The notes beneath the pieces are model-generated. The model was not told where the DNA came from, ran no database searches, and saw nothing but the letters and a program-made list of their open reading frames with translations. A stretch of DNA of 64,000 nucleotides from Rhopalosiphum padi (taxonomy: Eukaryota > Arthropoda > Insecta > Hemiptera > Aphididae), in NCBI RefSeq assembly GCF_020882245.1, contig NC_083597.1:62102152-62166151 (forward strand), given 5' to 3'. Made by a program: the position numbers and the translations under genes. Positions 1-12,183 of this stretch are shown here, in pieces. Each line of letters opens with the position of its first letter. Position 1 is the first letter of the stretch.

Positions 1-1193
1 ACGTTTACAGGACAATATTTATATTTCACAATTTTTTTTTATTTGACTATGAAAAAAAAACGAATAAGATCTATTGTATAGAAAAAAAATTTTTGAATTC
101 GAAGATAAAAGATAACTGATTAAAAAATAAATAAAATATTCATTATAGACCTGTGGACCATGATAAAACTATCAGACCATATTGTATGTTTGATTGCATT
201 TCAATACGTTTCAGGCGCATAATAATATATATTATGGCATTGATTTTATAATATAGGTACTGTATATTATTATAAAAACAATAATTATGGCAACGTTATA
301 TTGTTAAATTCTGTGGTTATATTATATCTATAACATATAATAAAATATCAAAAACATATTAATATCACATCGCAGAGTTTACCAATTAACATTTTTGGAT
401 GGCCACTTTAAAAATTAAGAAAGTTTTCGATAACCAACGAATTTAACAATTTATATGTTTATCCAAAAAAAGACATAACACATAAAGTGATGATAAAATA
501 AAAAATTTAATTTACCAAAAAAAAAAAATAATTTTTACAAAAATACCTTCTCTGTGGGTCGCTGGATAAAGTTCATATAGGTACGAGTTCATATACGAGC
601 TGTCATTCAGTGACCTCTGTTAAAGAACATATTATTATCTACATGACTACATACCTACCTAACGTTAAATAGTGCAGAACAATATAATATATCCAGTGAC
701 AGCAAAGGATAATATTGAAACTGAATTTCTCCAAAAAACAAAAAATACATAAACACATATTTTTTATATAGGTACATTTGAATAAAAAAAATAATACAAA
801 GTATTTTGTAGTAAATAATTTATGAAATCTACAGTTTTTATGGCTATGATTTCAAAATTGAAAAAAATAAAAATATCTTATACTATAAAATCTAAAATAC
901 AAAAATAACTATTTTTATAGGTAGGTATTCATAATTCAAATTTAGACAATTGAATGAATATCAAAGTTTATTATTTTTTTATACCTCACTAAATAAAAAA
1001 CCATCTTGATAACTTAAGACTTTTACGAATTTTTTGTATATTATACATACATAATACATTCTCAATAATGTAAATTTATTTTAAGACATTAAGTACTAAC
1101 CTATATGACTATTATTTTTTTTTACCATGGACCTATCCACATTATTTCACAATAGGATGGTATTACTCATAATTCATGTCTTAAGTTAATAAT
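1..1193. other. intergenic, no gene seen
   Basis: This is AT-rich sequence with many homopolymer A and T runs. No open reading frame, exon pair or inverted repeat could be supported. It ends at the left target-site copy of the LINE insertion. Confidence 0.5.
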
Positions 1194-2203
1194 TCCATAG
1201 AGTGGTTGATGCTATAAGTACATCTCTCGAAAAAAAATGCTATTGCACAGCTGTCTTCTTAGACATATCCCAGGCCTTCGACCGATTATGGCACGAGGGT
1301 CTACTGTTCAAACTTCGCAATTTTTTACCCCCACCTGTTGCCGACTACGCAGACGACAAAGTAATTCTTTCAATTCTTAACGATCCAATCATAGCCTCTA
1401 CTAATTTACAGTCTCATTTAAATTTACAATCCAAATGGTATGAAAAATGGCGTGTAAAAGTAAATCACAGCAAGTCGGTTCATACAACTTTTACCCTTAG
1501 ACACGGTCAATGTCCAAATGTTACAATAAATAACATACCTATCCCACCACTCAATGCTGCTAAATATTTAGGATTAATCCTTGACCAAAAATTAACTTGG
1601 AACAAACATATAAGAGCCAAAAGATTAATCCTTAATGCTCGATCTAGATCGCTAAAAACAATTTTATCAAAAAATAAATTTACTAGCTTAAAAACAAAAC
1701 TACTTGTGTACAAAACTCTCCTTAAGCCAATATGGACATACGGATTACAACTCTGGGGATCGGCCAAAAAATCAAACATAAACAAAATTCAAGTCTTTCA
1801 GAATATTACCCTTAGAAAAATCGCTAACGCTCTCTTCTACGTTTCTAATGAAACTCTCCACCAAGATCTAGGTATCCTACCTGTTGTAACCGAAGTGAAA
1901 CTATTTTACAAACGTTTTTTCGACAGACTTGAAAATCACCCTAACCCACTTATAAAAGAGCTACATAACTTCTCACTACCTGGAAATCCACAACGTAGAC
2001 TTAAAAGGAAATGGTGTCGTGACCATTTAAATTAATTATCCCGCAATTACCCTAAATATAACGCCAAGTAAGTAAGTGCCACTAATGGGTGGCTTCTTCC
2101 TCAAGCAATCCATGTTTTTTTTTATTACTCTTATCTTATACGCTTATTGTGCAAAATGTAAAGATTGTGTATGTGCATTTGTAAAATAAAATAAAATAAA
2201 AAA
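1194..2203 (+). mobile_element. 5'-truncated non-LTR retrotransposon (LINE) copy
   Basis: This is the 3' part of a Jockey-like LINE: a reverse-transcriptase fragment, about 150 bases of 3' untranslated sequence and a tail of AAAAT-type repeats ending near 2203. The 11-base string AAGTTAATAAT occurs at 1183-1193, just before the element, and at 2204-2214, just after the tail. This is what a target-site duplication from target-primed reverse transcription looks like. The element begins abruptly inside the coding region, as expected for a 5'-truncated insertion. The duplication and tail are seen directly; the clade (Jockey/R1-like) is inferred from RT style only. Confidence 0.85.
1202..2035 (+). 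pseudogene. LINE reverse transcriptase fragment, internally deleted
   Basis: This open frame of 277 codons encodes the C-terminal half of a non-LTR reverse transcriptase. RT motif A is visible near residues 18-28 (FLDISQAFDRLW). RT motif C follows almost at once near residues 48-52 (YADD). In intact enzymes a region of more than 50 residues, including the GVPQG-type motif B, separates them. Here FLPPP joins directly to VADYADD, so an in-frame internal deletion has removed it. The endonuclease domain is absent through 5' truncation, and GTG rather than ATG opens the frame. The rest is thumb/connector sequence typical of Jockey-type elements (KYLGLILD, TYGLQLWG). It cannot encode an active enzyme. 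Confidence 0.85.
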
Positions 2204-2214
2204 AAGTTAATAAT

Positions 2215-3272
2215 AATAATATAATTATAGTAGTATAATAAATTATAATTATTATAATCGTGCCTGTCGTCACTGACTCCCTGTTATTTTTTTGAACATA
2301 TATTTTTAATTTCATATTCTGAAGCAGAATAATTTTTGGAATATTTTGATAGGTACATAAAAATCGAAATTAAGACGAATAATTTATGAGTTATAAATAG
2401 GTACCTATTTAAAATATTGGTGTGCAGAGTGGAATGGTAAGAGGATACGAATGTTGGTCTAACACTCCACCCCTCTAAACATTAAATAATTATAACATAT
2501 GAATTTTTGCTCAGAATTTTGATTTATATGTTTTATTTTATATAATTTAAAAAATTATAATTAAAAAAAAAAAATATATTTTCAAAAAAGTTTATAGATT
2601 TTGAAATAATAAATTATGTTCGATAAAAATATCCCCTGGTGTATATAGATATTAGATATAGTTAAAAAAAAATGATATGTCAAAATAATCAAAATTTAAA
2701 CAAAGATTAGCAGTTATTTATTTGTAACACACAAATTTTTTGTAATTAATATAAAAAACAACACACTTTTCCATGTAAGTGATATTTTTTTGGTAGTAAT
2801 AATTAATGTCAGTTTTCTCAATGCTTGTTATTCAATACAAACAAATTTGACCACTTATTTATTTTACTGATTAGTAATAGCACGTTTAAGAATATAAATA
2901 CTACTGCTATTGATGTCCTTTATTTTTTATCATAGTCTTAAGCGAGATTTGTCTTATACTGATTTACCATTTGAAGCATATTACATAAGTAATCACTAAT
3001 ACTATCTAAAAATGGGAAGATTTGAGGTTTTTAAATTTATATTAAATATTCCAAGTTAATATAAATATAAAATAACACAAATAATAATTTCAGAATAAGG
3101 AATAAGATTTAACTCATTTTATTTTTCTTAACAGAAAACTAAAATTATATTGCGTTTAATAATACAAATTTTAAAACATTATACTCAAAATGATGGTAAT
3201 AGTAATATCTGTTGTAAGAATTAAATTGTGACTATGGGATTTTTTTTTTTTAATATTACATAATATGAAGTT
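2215..3272. other. intergenic, no gene seen
   Basis: This is the AT-rich spacer between the LINE and the 3' end of the minus-strand UQCRB gene. The right part (about 3100-3272) would hold the UQCRB 3' untranslated region. Nothing else is recognisable. Confidence 0.4.
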
Positions 3273-3819
3273 CTAATAGTAATTTTTTTCCCAGTATTCT
3301 TTTTCTTCTCTTTCTTTTATGACTTCTTCAAGGTATGGTTTTAAATAACGGTCATCCTATATTAATAACAATTTGAATATATATTAAAGTAATATTAATA
3401 ATTATTTATATATTTGAGTATTACTTCTTCGAACTTAGTCCATTCTTCTTTAGGTAGTTCAATTTTTTGTAAAGAGAGCTGCATTGCTCTCATTATTCTA
3501 AATGACCTTTCATCTACTTTGTGTGCTGGTAACCTTCTTAATGCTTCCTTAACATCGTCATTTTCTTGCAACACATCATCGTGATGTAATCCTATGTTAA
3601 AAAGATATAAAAACTATTATGATTTATACATAAATAATTATTGTGAACATCTAATACTTACCAAATTTATTGAAACCAGAAAGATTATATGCCCAGCGGC
3701 GAACAGCCACTAAAAAATAAAAAAATATAATAAGCAACTATTATGAAATATGAAGAAGTTTTATTGGAAATTATTATCAATAACTTACCATTGGAAGCTA
3801 AAGCTTTCATAATAGGCAT
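3273..3819 (-). CDS. UQCRB: cytochrome b-c1 complex subunit 7 (UQCRB/QCR7)
   Basis: This is a small matrix-side subunit of mitochondrial respiratory complex III, needed for assembly and quinone-site stability. Four coding exons on the minus strand (3789-3819, 3662-3709, 3425-3591, 3273-3356) join in phase to 109 codons, matching the family's usual length of about 110. Every junction has GT-AG ends. The family signature is clear: a WAYNLSGFNKFGL segment near residues 17-29, the middle ALRRLP..DER..RI.RA..LS, and the C-terminal DDRYLKPYLEEVIKEREEKE helix. Early exons are very short, so open-frame scans miss the gene. The start is the first ATG of exon 1; a second ATG lies three codons downstream. 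A MITE lies about 220 bases upstream. Confidence 0.9.
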
Positions 3820-4040
3820 GTTTAGTATAAATTTAAAAACTTTCTTAAAATATACGAATGGCCAAAAAGGTAAATACTGAAAATTATAATGAAAAGAGAA
3901 AATTGAAAATGTATCTTATCTCATTGAAATGACCTTTATCAATATTATCTATTCAGTGTGGCCAATAGAATTTAAAAATAATACTTATTTTTTGTGTGAA
4001 TCGTATGAAACTACAACTGTGGTTACGACTGTATATATAC

Positions 4041-4345
4041 CACGGATATAGATACTATGGTTGCACGACAGCCTATATTGGATCACGGCGTTGAGCGGCG
4101 CAGAATGTTCTTATCAAATCTGACAAAAAGTCGCGTACTACTAGTGCCCTCTACAGTCATTATTATAGAAATCTTGTACCATGTTACCACAGACTACATT
4201 TAGTTTGTGATGTTACCATAACTAATAACAATAATAGAGGCTATAGAGAGCGCTAGTATGACGCGACTTTCTATTCATTCTTGATAGGAACATTCTGAGC
4301 CGTCATATCCGTGCTCGTTGTGCAACCATAGTATCTACATCCGTG
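4041..4345. mobile_element. MITE-like element with ~110-bp imperfect terminal inverted repeats
   Basis: The left end reads CACGGATATAGATACTATGG. The right end is its near-perfect reverse complement (CCATAGTATCTACATCCGTG at the 3' end). Similarity continues inward for about 110 bases on each side, including GTTCTTATCAA/TTGATAGGAAC and the AAGTCGCGT/ACGCGACTTT blocks. Flanks are TATATA-rich on both sides, so the exact target-site duplication cannot be read. No coding capacity. It lies about 220 bases upstream of the UQCRB start, so it may contribute to that promoter (inference). Confidence 0.75.
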
Positions 4346-4353
4346 ATATATAC

Positions 4354-4379
4354 CATGGCTAAATATATATTTAGCCATG
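4354..4379. repeat. perfect 26-bp palindrome
   Basis: The half-site CATGGCTAAATAT is followed directly by its exact reverse complement, with no spacer. Flanking TATATA tracts extend the dyad with a one-base offset. It abuts the right end of the preceding MITE. Confidence 0.8.
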
Positions 4380-5706
4380 ATATATACCACAGAATGTTAT
4401 AAGTGGTCTATGGAATGCGCCAATTTTTATCAGAAAATAATAATCCAATCAAAATAGTATGTTATATTCATATCACTTTTTAATAAAATTAAACCGCCAT
4501 TTTCTGATTCCTCACTTCCACAGTATTTTATTATTTTTGTATTATAAAGTGTCACTTTAATATGCTATAATATATTTAAAATGAGTACTACACTACTACT
4601 ACTACAGTCTGATGTCCGTACTCTATATTGTATAGTAGATAATTGACAAGTCGTGTGTTTTTTGTGTTTAAGCGTTAATGATACTTGTATTGTATTTTTA
4701 GTTAGTATTTATGAATAATGATAATCTCTTAAATAGTTAATAGTATGGTTCAAAAACATTCTGTATTATTGTAAGTATTATAGTTATCTTGTTAGTTGTT
4801 TAAACATTTAAAGTCCGGATTTTTGAGCACTTAAAAGCTTTAGATATACACTAAAGAAGCTCTTATCCAAAATGTATTTATTCGTGTGCAATTTTTGTTT
4901 GTGTCATTTCAACTATAAAAATCAATGACATTTTACAAGATTGAGTGTGAACTGTTTTATTATACAATATAATCCACTGTCTTAATAAAGTAGAAATTAT
5001 GTTAAAACATTTTGGTATTTTTTATGTAAATCATGAAACAATGTTTACGGGCGACTTGCCTGCTATTCACAATACTTTAGTGTGTGTACAAATATAGTAC
5101 TAAAAATGTAATTTACAAATTACAAGTAATAGGCACATTATTGTATTAGAAAATCCGGTCAAAATTATTATTGGCAATGCAATAACTATGAATGTCATTT
5201 AATAAAATATTTATGGTATTACAGTATTTAAGATAAAGATAACAAATTGTTGGATTGTAATAGAGAAAATATAAGGTACAATAAACCTGTTAGATATTCT
5301 TATAAATCTTGTAAATTATCTAGGGCCTGTATATTTTAACTGTATGCCGTGCCACTATAAAAAAAATATTCACTGTTCCAAATTTAATATTAAAAAAATT
5401 GTATATCATTGGTTATTTTCACAATTAATCTAAGACCTTCATATGTTTTGTTATATTTAATATGTAAAATTATCTCATTTTTAAAAATTTTTCTATTGTT
5501 AATATTATTTTAACTTCTAATGTATTCATCACTTTAGTTTGCTAATTATATAATATAAATTATGTTTTTAATTATTAATATTACTCTCTATATCTAACAC
5601 AAGCTAATAGTTTAAAAGATATAGATTAATCATGTAAACTATCTGAATTTATTTGTATTCTATGTAATTTATGATTTAATAAAAAAAAAAAAAAATAGGT
5701 TATAAT
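4380..5706. other. intergenic, no gene seen
   Basis: AT-rich spacer. A CTACTACTACTAC microsatellite lies near 4590. No exon or transposon end could be supported before the hAT-type MITE that starts at 5707. Confidence 0.4.
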
Positions 5707-6219
5707 TAGGTTGCGGATTTGTATGTATTAAAAATTCAAAAATATGTACATATATATGTATTTAATTTTATTCAAATATGTAATTATAAATACAAGATAT
5801 GTAAAAAAAAATGTGTTTATTCTTGACAAAAAATTTTAAAATGAGTATATTAAAAAAGTACGTAAATATAAATTATATAACACTACATTATATTATTATT
5901 TTATTAATATTAATTAGGAATACATTAAAATTAAAAATTTCAAAGTAATTAGTAAGTATTCATTCATTGGAGTTTGAATCTCAAAATAACAACTCATAAT
6001 ATAAAACGGTGATACATTACTAATTCTGTAAATAGCTCAATATTTAACAAAAATATGTAATATCAGTAAAATATGTAATTTAGATTAAATATGTAAAAAT
6101 ATGTAATATCAACCATAGCTTAAAATAATCAGATAGTCCTGTAACATATTTCTGTAAAGGAATCATTCAAATATTATCATTCACGACAAATATGTAAATA
6201 CATACAAATCCGCACCCTA
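5707..6219. mobile_element. hAT-type MITE with exact 8-bp target-site duplication
   Basis: The ends are TAGGTTGCGGATTTGTATG and, inverted, CATACAAATCCGCACCCTA. The direct repeat GTTATAAT flanks the element exactly at 5699-5706 and 6220-6227. An 8-bp duplication and a TAGGG-like terminus are the hallmark of hAT superfamily transposition. The 513-base interior carries many copies of the short phrase ATATGTAA (for example near 5775, 6055, 6066, 6088 and 6097), possibly subterminal transposase-binding repeats. No open frame; non-autonomous. Confidence 0.85.
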
Positions 6220-6227
6220 GTTATAAT

Positions 6228-7311
6228 ATATATACCAATTATTTATTACAAAATATGCAAATTTTTTCAAGTATGCAATTAATCTAAAAATATGCATTCA
6301 TATACATAATAAACTTTTCAATGCATTCTTTGCTAAATCAATTTTTAATATTTCTTAATCCTATTGAACTGCATATTCTCACTTCTCAGTAACAATAAAA
6401 ATGAAAATCCAGATTTTGTTTATAATAAATATTGTACTTGGTACAGAATAATTATTAAGTATTTCTAAAGTATTTATTCTTTTTAGAAGATTTAGGACAC
6501 ATGTATTTATATTTTATTATTCTTGTGTGTGTTGGTGAAACCACTATTATAACTTTTGTTTTGTGGATGGTAAAATTATATATTAATATGTGTCAATCAA
6601 TTTCTCAAACTTAATCAATAGTAAATATCATAGGACAAACACAGATGAGCTATGACAGGAATATGAGTAGGTGTATAGGTGTGTTTATTTGTACATATAA
6701 ATAGGAAAGAAATTGTTATCTTAGAGTATGAAAATATAATGGTCGCGGAAAAAAAGTCTTGATTCAAAAACATTAAAGTATAATAGTTTAATTAGAAACT
6801 TAAATAAATGGCTTATACATTTCTCTTCAAAACCTATCTTATTTTAATATAAAAAATAGCAATGTCTAATTTTTAATGAACATATCTTGACACAATGTTT
6901 AACAACATGTATATTAAACTCATCATTTTTACTGAATTTACCAATTGTATGGCTACTTTCACTACAAAGACATTTTGTATCCAAAACATACAAAATAAAT
7001 TGCTTGACAATGTATAATTTATTATTATTATCAACCAATACGCCATGACAGAAAAACTATGTACAATAATTTTGTATAATACCAAAAACAATTTGACTTG
7101 CTTAATTTATTTATTTTTAATTATTAAGTTAAAATCATTTAAAATTAAAAAAATGTATATAATTAAAAGAAAATCTTTAGCATTTGTATCATCAGTTAGG
7201 AACCACTGCTTTATATAAAATTATTATTAAATGCTATAAATTAATTATCTTTCAGAAATTATACAATAATTTAATGAACTTGGATTTACATTTTTAATTA
7301 ACTCATTTATC
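6228..7311. other. spacer upstream of SMC6
   Basis: AT-rich. Two overlapping minus-strand frames at 6844-7091 have no recognisable domain. A possible splice acceptor (TATCTTTCAG, about 7246-7255) precedes the SMC6 start, so an upstream untranslated exon may lie in this region. Confidence 0.35.
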
Positions 7312-10300
7312 ATGAATTCAAAATCCAAATTAAGTCAAAGTAAGAATCAATTTTTATTATGTTGTACTATATTAATCAATAATTATATAATTTAATATTG
7401 TTTTGAATGTTTTGTTTCTATTCTTAGAGTTCAGTCAAATTAATTCACAGTACAATGATGAAGATTGGTATAATGGAAGTATTAAGTCTATCACTCTTGA
7501 AAATTTTATGTGCCACTCAAATTTTCATTTAACATTGAATCCTCGAATTAATTTTATATCAGGTTTGAATGGTAGTGGAAAAAGTGCTATCCAAACTGCT
7601 CTTGTTGTAGGGTTTGGTGCTAGAGCAAGTACCACCAACCGTGCTAGTTCATTAAAGTCACTTATAAAGTATGGAGAATCATTAGCTACTATATCAATAA
7701 TCATAGCAAATAGTGGAGAAGGAAATGGCGATTGTGGTCCTTACAAGCCTGAAGTTTATGGCAAGCAAATTACTATTGTCAGACAAATTACAGAATCATC
7801 TACTACCTATAAATTTTTAAATGAAAATAATAAAGTTGTTAAAAACCATAAAAATGAATTAAAAAATTTAACACTTCATTTTAATATATTAGTAGACAAT
7901 CCAATATGTGTCATGAATCAAGCAATGGTTAAAACATTTCATAAGAGTGCAAATCCTAGTGCAAAATATGATCTTTTCTATAAAGCCATATCTGCCAATG
8001 TATATAACGAAAATATTGAAGAAACAAAATTAATTGCAACAGAGTATTCAGAAAAACTTGAAAATGTTAAAAGTGTTTTGACACAATGTTTCAAAGAAGT
8101 AAGTGAATATGAGACTTATGAAAAAAAATCTAAACAGCTAGAAACATTGAAAAATAGTAAATTTCAATTTGAAAATGAGTATGCTTGGTATACTGTTCAT
8201 CAACATGAAAACACATATGAAGAATGTTTACATCAAATTGAGTCTCTTAAATGCAATGTGTCTGAAAATACAGACAAAACAAACATTTTGGAACAGAACA
8301 TTAAAACAAGTTCAGAAACATTGATGGTAAAGAAAAATGAATTGACGAATATTGAAGATTCTCGCGCACATAATCATATGGTTTATATGAAGACAAAAAA
8401 AGAATTGCATGAAAAAATTAGTGAGTTTGATTCAGTGAAGCACTCTATTAGAAAATATGATTCTGCTTTAAAATTATTAATCAATGATAGGAAAGATTTA
8501 GAAAAACATATGGAAGTTGAACGTCAAAAAGGCAATACTAATACGTTAGCACAGTATAAAGAAATGCTAGCAAGATATGAACAAAATTGTTCTGAAGTTG
8601 AGGCAGCATGGAAAACTAATTTGGAGCATGAACAAACTCTACGCAATACAATTGATGAATTGAAGCAGAGAATTGGAAATTTAAAGAATAATGAGGTAAC
8701 TCCTATGCAAAGAAAAATAGGTGAACTTAATAGAAATATTAACAGTATGTCTCAGCAAGAAGACAGAATTAATTTTTATGGGAACTGGATGCCACAATTA
8801 GTTAAAAATATTGAAATTGCCTTTAATCAAAATAAATTTATAAAAAAACCAATAGGTCCCATTGGGGCATATATTAAAGTAAACGATGACAAATGGATAT
8901 TTTCAATCGAAAACTTCTTAGGTCGAGGGAATTTAAGAACATTTTTAGTTGATAATTTTACGGACAATAAAGTACTTCAATCAATAATGGATAGAACAAT
9001 TACAGGAAATGCAAGAAAACCCACTGTTATTACTAGCAAATTTTTTGATAAAGTTCATAACATTACTGCTAAAGAAACTCAAAATAATTTATTTCGTATG
9101 TTGAATTTCACTAGTCCTGTAGTAGCTAATTGTCTGATTGATAACAATCGTATTGAAACAATAATGCTTGTAAATGACACAGTTGAAGCTATGCCTTTAA
9201 TGGAAAATATATCAAAAGTTCCTAGAAATTGCCAATTTAGTTTAACTTTAGATGGAACTCAAATTTATCCTAGCCCTGCATATAGAGTATATTCTTTACA
9301 AAGTCCTAGTGAACCAATTCTCTTGCAAAGTGATGTTTCTGTTGCTATTAATAATTTGAAACGTGAAAAAAAAGAATTGGAAATTAAAATTAATAATCTA
9401 AACAGAGAATTTGAAAATTTTGAACAATCAAAAATAGAAAAACAACAACATTTTGATAAGACTCAATCAGAAACAAGATTAATTAAGGCCAAAGTTGATG
9501 AATACTCAAAAAAAATAAATGAACTTAAAACTAAATGTGAAGAAGAACAAGATGATAGAATAGCTACTCTTACTGAAGAAATAAGTGAAGTGGATTTAAA
9601 AATAGCTAAAGCTAAAGAAATAAAAGAAAATGCCATGAAACCACTTCCAAAGTACGAAGAAGATATTAGTGCAATAAATAAGCGACTAAAAAACGCAAAA
9701 TCTATTATTGATAACACCGATCGTTCTGCATTATTGGAAGAAATTGAGACCTTTCAGACTCAAATCAATAGATATAAAATAGAAATATTGCAAATTAATA
9801 ATACTTTAACTGAAAAAAAACAATTATTAAGTAATTTAGTAAAAAAAGCAGAAAATGAAAAAAAAAATCTAGAAAGAGAAAAAAAACAAGCTGAACAACT
9901 ATGTGAGAAAATTCTGGTAACACGTAATGAAGAAGATATAAGGAGAGACATAGAAGAAACCAATCATAAATACCAGTTATTAGAAATGGAGTTGAAGAAA
10001 AGAGGTGAGAACCATCTAGTCTTAAGAGATGAATATAAGAAGAAAAAAGAAGAATTTATTCTTCATAGTGCTTTATATAAACAAATTGTAGATATTTATA
10101 AAGCAAACAAAAAATCTGTTGAGCTTAGTACAATAGCTCTTAAGAACTATATTGAGTTTGTTCGATTGAAAGTGATTGAATCTTTTGATTTGGTGCTTAT
10201 ATTGCGTAAAATTAAAGGCAAGCTCGAAATTGATCAACATGAACAAAGTATGATAATTTCAATGTTTGATAACATAAGTACTTCGTGTGCGTCTGGTGGT

Positions 10301-10546
10301 GAACGGACATTTGCTACAGTAGCTTTGATTTTGGCACTATGGAGCAACATGCAATTGCCATTTTACTCTATTGATGAATATGATGTATATATGGACAATG
10401 TCAATCGTTTAGCCACTACTCAGCTGCTGATGATGGCTATTGAAAATCGTAAAAATCAATTCATATTCCTCACTCCACAAGACATATCCCATATAAAAAG
10501 TGCTGATAATATTAAGATAGTAAAATTAAAAGAACCTAGATCATAA
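7312..10546 (+). CDS. SMC6: structural maintenance of chromosomes protein 6 (SMC6)
   Basis: This is the ATPase/coiled-coil subunit of the SMC5/6 complex, which acts in the nucleus in recombinational repair and replication-fork stability. Two coding exons: a 28-base exon at 7312-7339 (MNSKSKLSQ plus one base, donor GTAAG) and 7428-10546 after acceptor TTCTTAG. They join in frame to 1048 residues, normal for the family. A longer single-exon start at 7403 would read through the intron and gives an implausible hydrophobic N-terminus. Walker A is GLNGSGKS near residue 55. Coiled coils flank a hinge near 455-650 (GPIGAYIKV). The signature CASGGERTFATVA is near 963 and Walker B (IDEYDVYMD) near 991. 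The usual LDEFD is changed to IDEYD but keeps the catalytic D and E. Almost the whole gene is one 3.1-kb exon. Confidence 0.92.
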
Positions 10547-11373
10547 AAGTTATTTAGTTTTAGTTTTAACTGTTATAAGTAACAATAATTTATTGTAATT
10601 TAAATTTATTACTTTTTTTTATATTTTCTATTGACAATACTTTTATACTAATGTTAATTTATATGAACATACGAGTAGTTGTTATGGTACTGAACAATAC
10701 CTTGTCTATTCTAGTAGACAGAAGAAAAGATTTACATTTACCACAATGTAGTTAGTTAAGTAATACTTTAAAAAAACAAGAATAAATTTTTTTATTTAAA
10801 AAAGAAAAAAAGATAAAATTACTTAATGTAAATGAAAGAATTACTATAATTATAGTGTACTAAGCACTTATATGTTACTATTGTAATTAAACTGATATTT
10901 AAAATGTTCTATAAAAAATTTATATTTTATTGGTTCCTTTCAAATAGTAACTATAATTATTAATTATTTTGTCTTAAAAATCGACTTATGTAAATATATA
11001 TATATATGTATATTTCTATGATATTAACTTCCAAAATAACAAGGATTAAAATACATTTTGATATAGAATATGAAAATAGCAACAAAAAAAATAACTTAAA
11101 TATATTGTTACATTATATTTTTATAACTTTTTAGTTCCTCAATATATTTAACCAATAATTAATATAATTTTTAATGAGCTATGATCTATAATAGTCATAG
11201 TATTGAGTATTAGCAGTATTACCAAAGAATATTCAAATATTATATGTTAATTAATGATTTTTAAAATTATCCAGCTGCCTGTATAAACCTTGAAATATAC
11301 CTAGCACCAAGATATATCCACCTTGCCAAGCACGTCCTGTTATATTATATTAGTCATTAGCATAAACCTATAT
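10547..11373. other. intergenic, SMC6 3' flank
   Basis: Holds the SMC6 3' untranslated region, with an AATAAA-type signal near 10780. The rest is AT-rich sequence with a short TA microsatellite near 10993. No gene seen. Confidence 0.4.
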
Positions 11374-11383
11374 AGTTTATAGG

Positions 11384-12183
11384 GTATCCGGTGAATTGGT
11401 CGCGAACAATTGATCGCGAATACAATTGGTCGCCAAGATAATTGATCGCCAAACGAACTTTTTTAGTTTTTTAAGTATTTTATTATCCTAGGTATATTAC
11501 CGAATTTTATGTTTATTATTTTAGAATATTTAAGTATTCTTATTGTTTTATTTTTAAATAACGTACAGTTAAATGCTAATTTTAATTAAAAAAAATAATA
11601 AATAGATTATGTATATAGTGGATAATAATAATAACAATTTGACCACGGCCATGTTGATATCACCTTAACACTAAAAGGGTTAATAATAATACAAGTTAAT
11701 TTGACAATTATATAATAATAAAATTACGTGACTTCACGGTATTGATAATTTAACAATGAGAAGACGTTGGCTTTTGACGAACAATTTGAGGTTATGCCGC
11801 CGTGATTAGAAACGACAGAAATAAACTGATAATGCCCGTGTGGGTATATAATATCAATAATAAATACTTTATAACAATATAATGATACGAACTCGATAAT
11901 GAAAATTTAAAATTAAATCAAATAAAAATTACACATTATATTGTCAATAGTTAATAATTACACATGAATAAAATAAAATAATAAATAATAATGTCAACTA
12001 ATTAAATTTTAAAAATACTTAAATATTCTAAAATAATAAACATAAAATTCGGTAATGTACCTAGGATAATAAAATACTTAAAAACTAATAAAGTTCGTTT
12101 GGCGATCAATTATCTTGGCGACCAATTGTATTCGCGATCAATTCACCGGCGATCAATTGTTCGCGACAAATTCACCGCGAACC
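11384..12183. mobile_element. 800-bp foldback element with ~155-170-bp terminal inverted repeats
   Basis: The left 155 bases (to about 11538) and right 172 bases (from about 12012) are near-perfect reverse complements. They share GGTGAATT, TCGCGAACAATTGATCGC, AATACAATTGGTCGCCAAG and ATTATCCTAGGTA blocks. The right arm carries one extra unit of about 18 bases. Outer ends contain spaced copies of AATTGRTCGCN, spelled alternately AATTGATCGC and AATTGGTCGC. The 10-base string AGTTTATAGG occurs at 11374-11383 and 12184-12193, a candidate target-site duplication. The interior has no credible open frame. Long inverted repeats with a 9-10-bp duplication suggest a non-autonomous Mutator-like element (inference). 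Confidence 0.8.

Noticed and set aside
1507..1785. 92-codon minus-strand frame
   Set aside because: It is the antisense of the LINE RT frame and has no domain of its own.
6844..7091. two overlapping minus-strand frames
   Set aside because: Hydrophobic AT-driven peptides with no recognisable family, no exon partner and no codon bias.
7403..7427. longer SMC6 start (MNVLFLFLE)
   Set aside because: These codons are intron sequence ending in a good acceptor; the 28-base exon at 7312 joins in phase and gives a normal N-terminus.
9463..9963. two minus-strand serine/phenylalanine-rich frames
   Set aside because: Antisense shadows of the lysine/glutamate-rich SMC6 coiled coil.
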